A stretch of 64,000 bases of DNA, from positions 31,105,976-31,169,975 of the forward strand of contig JAOWCC010000019.1 of the NCBI GenBank assembly GCA_030867875.1, written 5' to 3'. This DNA comes from Actinernus sp. WN-2022. Its lineage: Eukaryota > Cnidaria > Anthozoa > Actiniaria > Actinernidae. Below are positions 56,437 to 64,000 of this stretch, piece by piece (the first letter of the stretch is position 1; every line of letters begins with the position of its first letter). Made by a program: the position numbers and the translations under genes. The notes below the pieces were generated by a model, which ran no database searches, had not been told where the DNA came from, and worked only from the letters and a program-made list of their open reading frames with translations.

Positions 56437-58812
56437 TTGCACTAGGCAATCTTTCATGCACTGTCACGGTTAAAATGAGCATTTTTATTGGCTGGACACA
56501 CAAACGTTGCGTGAAAGTTGCACGAGGGGTGTTACAGTGTTACCGCAATCGTTGCGAAAAGTAGAACTTGATTCTACTGTGTGAAAATCTTGCTGCAACA
56601 AAAATGTTGCGAGAAATCAACTGGCCACAAATGTTGAACCGTGTATCATACCATGTTGAATGAAGCGAGTTGATATGTTAAACGATGTCGCAGGAAATAG
56701 AGTCATGCTCTATTCCATCCAATAAGTTGCAGCATCTTTCAACATGGTGTGATGCACGGTTCAGCATTTGTTGCCAACGTCGTTCAGCATTTGTTGGCCA
56801 CAAATGTTAAACCGTGTATCATACCATGTTGAATGTTAAACCGTGTATCATACCATGTTGAATGTTAAAGTCGCTGTGTCACGGTACTGCGCATGTCACA
56901 GTCTCCAGACATTGAATTGACAGCTGTATTGTGTAACATCCAATGAGAATCAATCAAAATAATTTGCAGGAAACTCCACACTGTTCGGGTATTCACAGAT
57001 TGTAGTTATGCACAGTATATGGTGAGATTTACAAGAATTTTATTCTTCCTACATCCAAGGTAAACAGCATTGAGTAAAGAATGGTATCTATATTTCATTA
57101 CTTGCTTGTATTTTTTGCTGTTCCAGTCGTAAACAGTCCGAATTTGACCAAAGTGAAACAAGCTGCTCGCGTCCGTAGATATATATTTCTTCGTTGTGCA
57201 CTTTTGACATGAAATAATTCTCCCAATGGCACCATTGTTTTATTTCTACATGACTAATAACACAGTTCTCTGCTGTAAAAAATATAGAACATTCTACGGA
57301 CGATTTCTTGTCTTAAAGTTTGGAAACGTAACACATACATTTGCGCTAAAAAGTTCAATACTTTCGGAAGTACGAGTGGCTGTTTACTAGTTTGCACTAT
57401 CGGCTGTTATGGACTGGAAACTTACTTTCACAGCTTAATATTTATGTCGATTGGTCAGAAGGATATCTGGCTTAAGATTCTATGGTTCTTTCGGCATCAG
57501 GAAATTTTTAAACGGGAGTTTTCGTACAGTATTTCAAGCTATGCTGTAGCGCGAGTTTAGTACGTAGTCACAAATGTCCGTGAAACTAATAGCACGTTAT
57601 CTTTTATTATTATCAGTTTGCTCTATGGGTTCTCATGTATTCAATAATCACTTCTGGAGCTTCATATGTATGTCAATTGCTCACAAGGCTATCGTGTTTG
57701 AGTTCATGAGGTTATTTTGCCAGCAAATAAAGGTTTTATCTAACTTTTCGTACAGTCTTTGTACTCCCGGTCGGCCTCGTTTCTAAGCCGTAGATATATA
57801 TTTCTTCGTATCGCTGTTGAAAACTGCCATATCATTTATAATACGACTTGAAAAGTTGCCATGTGTTTCGTGAACTCTACTAGACATCCAAACCCTCTTC
57901 GCTTCTGGTTGGAATGCCAAAAAGTTTCCAATTTCTTGCGTTTTTCGGCTGCTGTATTCAGAGTACTCAGTGGCCGTTTGCATCACTTATGATTTTTTGT
58001 TATAGTTGTGTTGCAGTCCGCAACGACTAATTTTGAATAAACAAATAACTAAAACTTATTTAAGCACATCTTACATTTCCATAAATGACCAAAGGAGGAA
58101 GGATGAGTTCAAAAAGAACACTGATGGAAGTCGATTTAAAAATCGATATTTCACCCCTCTGAGAACTTCGTTCCGGGCCGGAACATAATTCAAAAATCAT
58201 CAGATTTTCACACATGCGCAGTACCGTGACACAGCGACTTTAAACCGTGTATCATACCATGTTTAATGTTAAACCGTGTATCATACCATGTTGAATGTTA
58301 AACCGTGTATCATACCATGTTGAATGATGTTGCAACTCGTTGAATGGAACAGAGCATGTGTCTATTTCCTGCAACATCGTTCAACATGTTGACTCGCTTC
58401 TTTCAACATTTAACACTCAACATGGTATGATACACGGTTCAACATTATTTTGCTGCCAACATGTGAAACATTTGTTCGCAACAAATGTCGAATCGTGTAT
58501 CACACCATGTTGAAAGAAGCGAGTCAACATGTTGAACGATGTTGCAGGAAATAGACACATGCTCTGTTCCATTCAACGAGTTGCAACATCATTCAACATG
58601 GTATGATACACGGTTTAACATTCAACATGGTATGATACACGGTTTAACATTCAACATGGTATGATACACGGTTTAACATTTGTGGCCAACAAATGCTGAA
58701 CGACGTTGGCAACAAATGCTGAACCGTGCATCATCGGCTTTACGCTACGCAAATTCTAGTGCAATTGTGTTGCAACAAAATTGAGTCAAGTTGCACGAAA
58801 CATTGCCTAGTT
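56437..58812. mobile_element. palindromic repeat complex split by a TTAA element
   Basis: Outer ends ctaggcaatctttcatgca and tgcacgaaacattgcctag are inverted. Inside, 28-29-bp units aaccgtgtatcataccatgt are arranged in direct and inverted arrays (56632-56868 and 58240-58690) with foldback arms of about 200 bp around 58460. 56869-58239 is a separate insertion. Confidence 0.75.
56869..58239. mobile_element. TTAA element, 1371 bp, inserted in the tandem unit
   Basis: TIR agtcgctgtgtcacggtact, perfect inverse at the right. TTAA at 56865-56868 and 58240-58243. Closing the gap restores gaatgttaaaccgtgtatc, the normal unit of the array. Interior contains a direct duplication of cgtagatatatatttcttcg (57173 and 57788). 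57783-57986 (minus) is an unrecognised ORF of 67 codons; no transposase was seen. Confidence 0.85.
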
Positions 58813-58826
58813 TAACAGCGCCTTAC

Positions 58827-58907
58827 CATTGACTCCTGCTTGTGACCGCCAGCTGCCAGCTTCATCACCACCAGATTAGTCTTGGTTACTTTGAGGAGGA
58901 TATTAAC
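58827..58907 (-). CDS. NAA35: NAA35 exon (27 codons)
   Basis: Acceptor ctgttttggacag, donor ATG|GTAAGG. Reads VNILLKVTKTNLVVMKLAAG then GHKQESM. A donor here means at least one more exon is required; it should be short. Confidence 0.9.
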
Positions 58908-61900
58908 CTGTCCAAAACAGACTTGGTGAGTGACAATGAAAGGCTGCATTGTAGACTTCCAAGAGAATGACATAGCATACATTCCTACCTCTTCGTGTAC
59001 GTTTGTGACGATATCGAAGATGCACTTAGCTTGGTGAAATGAGTTTGCAGCCAAGAGGTATAGATCGTTACCCTGAAAAACATTTATAGACTTCGTGTTA
59101 AGGCATACCGGTTATAAGTCCCCCCGGGTATCGGCCCATCAAGTCTGCTAACGCCGTAACAGCCCTCCCGGTTATAAGCCCCCCCCCCCACTGTCATCAC
59201 CTTTGTAAGTTGACTGAAACAACAGTTTATTATCATGTTTCGTGTATGAATACAAAAGCGAAGACTTATCGTGAACAAATAAGAAGATTGTCAGTCATTC
59301 CGGTTATAATCCCCTCACAACCCTTATGAAGTTGTATAAACCCCAGGGCTTTTAAGCTGGATTCTACTGTAGAACTAAGGTGATTTTCCGTGCAACAGCT
59401 GCTGCCAACAATGTGTCACACGGGAAGACTCCAGTCTAACAATACTTAAAACAAGAGGCCAAGAGAATGGAAAATGGTCTCTTGCCTCGGGTGAAACTGT
59501 TGCACGGAAACTCGTCGGAGAAAACGCCCCCTGCTCCCGTGCACCTTCAGGCACGTTTACTGCCGGATTTCCAATAGAGTTCCGTCAGCCTTAGATTATT
59601 TAACTCAATTCGTCTAACGTTATAGCTGGGCTCAATAGGTGATTATAGAAATGTAATTAAATAGTTATTGTAGATTATGGCATTCGTAAATGCATCCTTA
59701 AAACTAGTAAAAATTGCCACTGATTTGTCAAAAGTCTCCAGGTCACGTTTCCTTGCAAGGGACTTAAATTTCCCTGTGCTATGTACTGGTGTTATCGGCT
59801 CTCATGGCCTAAAAAAAAGGACGATAGGAATCAGATGATGTAAAAAATAGGAATAAAATATAATGTTCTTTTATAACCATCGAATATTTTCTCTCGCGCG
59901 TGATTGGTTGATGGTTGAAAGCGTCACGTGACCCGATATTTTCTCTCCGCGAGCGGGAAATATCAGCGAATACACCCCCTGTGATCGTATAAGCGCACGT
60001 CAAAGAAAATATTTGAAGGATGATAACAACAATAACCTACATTGTGGCGTCAAAATATGCCCTTATATTAGTCCTTGGACATTATCTGATCCTCTTGGGA
60101 ACTGTTCTCTCCTCGGATCAGATACTGTCTGCGGACGAAATATCAGGGCATATTTCGAGGCCACAAATAGGTTATTGTATTTATACTTACATGTATTGTA
60201 CATATCCAATACCAAAAAGTTTGTCATACGCAAATATACAAAACTAAGAAATATTATCACATTACGCGTTGGTACTTTATGTATCCTGCATTATATGTGC
60301 CCCAATGTAACATGCATGACATATCTACCCTCTATATACCATTTCTGGCGATGTAGTATACCAACCTTAGCCGCGCTTGACTTGGACATATCGGTGAACT
60401 CTCTGTAGTGTGCGTAGTACATGGGTTGAGGTGTGTCCACTGCTTGGAATGGCATAAAACGACGTTCAAAACGAATCTGGCAGAGAGAAAAAGGGAGAAC
60501 TAAGATCCGGTAACCTTTTCCTCTAGTCTAACGGAATGTCGGCTGAAAAATAGTCTTGTTTTGGACGCTGTTTTATCTGGTACGAGTTCCTCGGCAGGGA
60601 ATCCAAATATTAACAGACATGAGACGATAGTATTTCAGGGTTCACACAGGAAAGTCAATGAAATTCCATGACTTTTCCATGACTAAATTAAAAAATCAAG
60701 GACTCAAATTAGGTTCTGGAGGAGACAAGAAAAACTAGAAAACGTCATTTAACTGGGCCTGTCTACCCACTTTAATATTGCTTGAAAACCTTTACAACTT
60801 TTACAAAGGAAGGAATACTACCAATGGAGCACATCCTTATTTCAACGTAACATATTATCTTTAATAGCATGTAGCCAGGACTCCGCCGCCGGTTTTAAAA
60901 CAACCAAGTTAAAATCACCAAGTAGCAGATGGATAATGATTAAGAGTGCTGAAAGAAAACCTAGGAAAGTCAAGCATCAAAACATTCCAATGGTCGATGA
61001 TAAAATTCCAAGACTTTTGACATTTGTGCAAATTTCCATGACTTTTCCAGACCTGGAAAATTATTTTTGAAATTCCATGACTGTGTGAACCCTGTACTTA
61101 TTTGACTCTAATGTTTCAGTACTCTAGCGACATTTGTGTAGCGCTAGCCTGGGTGCCTGAGGCTCGAAGGAATAAGAGAGGAGAGAGAACAAGAAGAGCA
61201 TGTGGTGTTATCCGCTGAGAATCTCACTTACATGCGCTGAGTATCAAATCAAGAAAACACGTTAAACCGATTTTGCTGGGCCATTGGTAAGGCAGCTAAA
61301 AAACTGGTAAGGCAATCAACCACTCACGGTTGCACCTGGTAATGAGTATAATATATGTATATATACATAGGTAAGCCTATAGGCAGAGCTTCAATTATTT
61401 CTGATCACAGTAGAGTGGCTGATTTCTAGGAATTGTCGTTTATTGACTAGCTGGGAGATACTTCGTACATAGTTTTTCGTTCGATCACTTTGAAAGGCTG
61501 TGATATTTTTTGATTATTAAAATTATAATTTGCTAAGAAAGAAAACTATCAGAATGAGGAAACGAGATCCAGTAAAAAAAAAGGTGTAATTTTCGACTCG
61601 AACCCCCGACCCCATAAACCCTAAGCGCGCGCTCTGCCGTCTGAGCTATCAACGCATAATCCAACTTTGTAGATGGGAAATTTGCTACAAATATTAGAAG
61701 TGGGGGGCGAGAGGGATTCGGTCAGTCGAATGCACGTGCAACAATTTTTTTTCGATCACTCGCTTTGTGTATGGTTATCCAATCAGGGACGAGGTTCAAA
61801 TTGTGAACCTATGTTCGCATGGAAGTGAGATTCTCAACGGGTAACACCAGAGCGGAGTCTTCTTGTTCTTCTCTATAGCCTCTTGCTCTCGTCTTTTATT

Positions 61901-62029
61901 TCTTCAAACCTCTGGCATCAAGGGTACAGTTTATACAGAGAAAATAACCTTATCTGACCTTACCCGCTCTGACCCAAACTCAAAGTTAGGCTTCTTAAGC
62001 TTCCCTTCTAGTTCAAAACCTTCAAAAGC
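58827..62029 (-). CDS. NAA35: NAA35 (MAK10), NatC N-terminal acetyltransferase auxiliary subunit, C-terminal exons
   Basis: Exons on the minus strand: 61964-62029, 60366-60476, 58989-59072 and 58827-58907, all phase 0, 342 nt, 114 residues. The joined product matches the conserved C-terminal part of NAA35 by memory of the family: an FELEGKLKKPNFEF segment, then RFMPFQAVDTP, LYLLAANSFHQAK, and VTKTNLVVMKLAAGGHK. NAA35 anchors NAA30 and NAA38 to ribosomes as the NatC complex, which acetylates Met-Leu, Met-Ile, Met-Phe and similar N-termini in the cytoplasm. The family ends about 20 residues later with an EFDFS..H..FP motif; that last exon was not located. Exons encoding the first 600 or so residues lie beyond the right edge. 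Confidence 0.88.
58989..59072 (-). CDS. NAA35: NAA35 exon (28 codons)
   Basis: Acceptor atgtttttcag, donor GAG|GTAGGA. Reads GNDLYLLAANSFHQAKCIFD and on to HEE, matching the family's helical segment with F.QAK. Confidence 0.9.
59871..60183. mobile_element. second copy of the 25191-25672 element
   Basis: Starts ttataaccatcgaatatttt and runs parallel to 25191-25535, including gcgtcacgtgacccgatatt and ggatcagata. The inverted right end is missing. It lies in an intron of NAA35. Confidence 0.8.
60366..60476 (-). CDS. NAA35: NAA35 exon (37 codons)
   Basis: Acceptor tttttctctctgccag, donor AAG|GTTGGT. Reads IRFERRFMPFQAVDTPQPMY and on to MSKSSAAK. The PF..V.TP.P pattern is strongly conserved in NAA35. 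Confidence 0.9.
60636..61094. mobile_element. hAT-like MITE, 459 bp
   Basis: TIR cagggttcacaca, inverted at the right, with the word aattccatgacttttccatg on both sides. A CAGGG start is typical of hAT elements. The eight flanking bases (tagtattt and tacttatt) agree at only five positions, so the target duplication is not proven. In an intron of NAA35. Confidence 0.7.
61590..61660 (-). repeat. tRNA-like sequence, probably a SINE head
   Basis: On the minus strand: gatagctcagacggcagagc then gggggttcgagtcg. A- and B-box are recognisable but the acceptor stem does not pair, so it is not called as a tRNA gene. Confidence 0.55.
61964..62029 (-). CDS. NAA35: NAA35 exon (22 codons)
   Basis: Acceptor cagttttattttgcag, then AFEGFELEGKLKKPNFEFGS and ER, donor GTAAGG. 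It corresponds to the conserved Lys/Pro/Phe segment before the HRFAPF-like region in the family. Confidence 0.88.
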
Positions 62030-62095
62030 CTGCAAAATAAAACTGCATCTTAAAATTAAGTGTTTATGGAAAATGTTCAAGGAAAATCATTCGCA

Positions 62096-62810
62096 AGAGC
62101 TATGTCATGGTACTGCGCATGTATCGAGTAATCGCTCGTTTAGTGGCTGTTAATTGAATACAAACAGTTAAACTTCCATCCCTCAATGCTTGATTGAAAG
62201 GATTTTCAATATTCTCCCTGAAGACTGTTTATATTCACTGTTTGTTAGTCATTTTTGCATATTTGCTTTCATTTTAAAGTGCATATAAGCCCTAGCCAGT
62301 TATCTTTGATATCGATTGTACATGAATTGGATATCCAACGGTAGAATATTTCTTGATTTGGGCGTTGCAATTATGAGATATAAAGGTTTATATTTCCAAT
62401 ATGCTAATAATGTGATGTCATCACCGACATTTGCTGAATTTCTTTGTGCTTGTAAATTAAGCTATTTTCTAATTTAGAATTTTTTTTTTGTAAAATTACT
62501 TTGATAAGCTTCAAATATAACTTAGAATTTAAAAATAGGTAATTTGTCTCTACCAGCATGCTTTTGTATAATAAGTGATGTCGGTGAGGACATCACATCA
62601 TTAGCATATTGGAAATATAAACCTTTATATCTCGTAGACGCAACACCCAAATCAAGAAATATTCTACCGTTGTACTATCCACTTCATGTACAATCGATAT
62701 CAAAGATAACTGGCTAGGGCTTATATGCACTTTAAGCATCCCACATGGTCGAGAGGTTCGAAAAAACGAATGTAAAGTCTTACCGTGACACAGCCCCTTT
62801 AACGCTTTTA
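62096..62810. mobile_element. TTAA-family element, interrupted
   Basis: Left end gctatgtcatggtactgcgc, right end taccgtgacacagcccct followed by TTAA. Same family as 9417-9635. Its TTAA near 62274 received the insertion 62278-62731. The left terminus is degenerate. Confidence 0.75.
62278..62731. mobile_element. TTAA MITE, 454 bp, nested
   Basis: TIR agtgcatataagccctagcc with arms of about 175 bp, inverted at the right. TTAA at 62274-62277 and 62732-62735. The uninterrupted sequence is visible at about 4595-4612 (gctttgattttaaacatccc), confirming the insertion point. Confidence 0.93.
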
Positions 62811-62979
62811 TCATACACTGGTATCTGATATTATACTTCCTCCGTTCCATCATTTTAACGAGCTCAAAAAGTTACATAGCGTTTGGTATTTCAATGGTTT
62901 TGGATTTTCCATGTCAGGTTAGTCAATCAGATATTAAGGATACAAGTGAAAGTTTAACGTTTAGTTCCTGTAATAACTA

Positions 62980-63144
62980 CAGGGCTAAAAATAACGGCCG
63001 GTCATCGGACAATGTCCAGCCAGAATTGGAACTTGTCTGGTCAAACCTTTGTCTTGCCAGTCATTTTGACCGGTCAATGTTACTACAGTTTCAACCAAAT
63101 ACTGATCTTGACCGGCGACTGACCGGCCGTTATTTTTAGCCCTG
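62980..63144. mobile_element. hAT-like MITE, 165 bp
   Basis: TIR cagggctaaaaataacggcc, perfect inverse at the right except one or two bases; interior accggtca words. No clear eight-base duplication. Confidence 0.75.
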
Positions 63145-63204
63145 CACTATAGTGTAGGTCTGCATCGGCTGGTATAATCAACTTAGTGTCAATTAAAGGG
63201 TTAC

Positions 63205-63222
63205 AACAACAACAACAACCAT
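63205..63222. repeat. AAC microsatellite
   Basis: Six acaac-type units at the 3' end of the LINE that follows; it may be that element's tail. Confidence 0.7.
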
Positions 63223-63379
63223 TTATTTAATACCACATAGATTACAGGAGTTTAATGATAAATGAACTTAATTAAAACAAGAGTTGTGTATAAGCTACCT
63301 AGAATAACCATGAAGCTAATTAGCTAGGTAGCTACAAATATTTGATTATAGTGAATGGATAATAGGGTCACAACAGACG

Positions 63380-64000
63380 AAAACACATAATTACTAAGGC
63401 AAGACAAAACAAATTGTGAAAGCAAAAAAAGCTATAGGAGAGAAAAATATAAATACAGTTGTTATAGTAGAAGTAACTAACCGTAACGAGAAAACAACAA
63501 GAACAGAGCCGATTAATGAAGTTCTTAAGAATGTGAGAAGACTAGAACGGTTTAAATTGGGTTCTTGATAAGATGCGATAGCTTTACTTTTGATCTCTCT
63601 TTTAAATGCATTTAAATTAAGCTGTTTGGTATTTTCATTAATATCATTCCAAATCACTGCACCTGTAAAACGAATGTTGAATTTACCATAATTGGTGCGA
63701 TCAGAAGATAAGAAGTAAGACGATTTGGCTGCTAGCCGAGTATTATAGTGATGTTTCGAGGATAATATAGCTTGAAAAAATTGTTAAAAGCAGATGGGAG
63801 CATAAATGCAGTTTTGGTAATAAATAACATCAGCAAACTTTAAGTGGTCCAGTTCTTTAAAAATAGGGGAATTAAGTGTGTTGATCACATTTAGAAGATG
63901 TTACAATTCTTACAGCTTTCTTCTGAAGCAAAAAGATAGGTTTAAGAGATGGTGGTAGGTATTTCCCCATACAATCAGTCCATATGTGAGAAAAGGATAA
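63380..64000 (-). pseudogene. LINE 3' part, continues beyond the window
   Basis: On the minus strand: HHYNTRLAAKSSYFLSSDRT, then FNIRFTGAVIWNDINENTKQ and LNAFKREIKSKAIASYQ, the C-terminal domain of L2/CR1-like RT proteins. Upstream, near 63950-63990, YPFLTYGLIVWGNTY marks the thumb region, with a frameshift and stop between. The RT core lies past the right edge. Confidence 0.82.

Noticed and set aside
57783..57986. 67-codon minus-strand ORF as a transposase
   Set aside because: Too short, no DDE or zinc-finger pattern; inside a 1.4-kb element but without support.
1..64000. CRISPR array, operon structure or bacterial-type defence system
   Set aside because: Spliced genes, LINEs and SINEs show eukaryotic DNA. 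The regular repeats are arrays without spacers of constant length.

Overview
This window is animal nuclear DNA, AT-rich and crowded with repeats. It carries parts of at least five spliced genes with GT-AG introns (plus one probable GC-AG intron), several LINE reverse-transcriptase remnants, tRNA-derived SINEs and many small inverted-repeat DNA transposons. The gene content (NAA35, MYND finger, LDL-receptor class A modules, a Golgi-type sulfotransferase) together with this repeat style suggests a cnidarian, probably an anthozoan such as a coral or sea anemone. That assignment is inference; no gene here fixes the species.

Layout. 0.4-6.3 kb, minus strand: a complete four-exon gene for a 135-residue secreted protein with a signal peptide, two LDLa domains and a short novel tail; its first intron holds two tandem arrays (44-bp and 148-bp units). 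6.3-13.1 kb: transposon-rich spacer. 13.7-19.3 kb, plus strand: a small unrecognised multi-exon gene of about 170 residues. 21.0-25.8 kb, plus strand: a protein with a C-terminal MYND zinc finger split over three exons. 25.0-29.4 kb: palindromic elements, a 6 x 20-bp array and possible extra exons. 29.6-36.0 kb: a nest of at least three TIR elements inside one another, each flanked by TAA or TA, holding two LINEs and two MITEs. 37.5-43.9 kb: two further LINE remnants, a SINE and degenerate ORFs. 44.7-53.3 kb, plus strand: a four-exon type II membrane sulfotransferase of 336 residues, whose first intron appears to use a GC donor. 53.3-58.8 kb: MITEs and a palindromic tandem repeat split by a 1.37-kb TTAA element. 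58.8-62.0 kb, minus strand: four exons of NAA35 (NatC auxiliary subunit); the 5' part lies beyond the window and the last short exon was not found. 62.1-64 kb: nested MITEs and the 3' end of another LINE.

The genes do not look functionally linked; this is ordinary gene-plus-repeat territory. The most informative biology is in the exact insertion footprints (TAA/TTA, TTAA and TA duplications, nesting with internal empty-site comparisons), the GC-AG intron, the compact LDLa secreted protein and the MYND finger with His in place of the last Cys. All splice models were built by eye from splice consensus, phase agreement and protein similarity, without transcript data.
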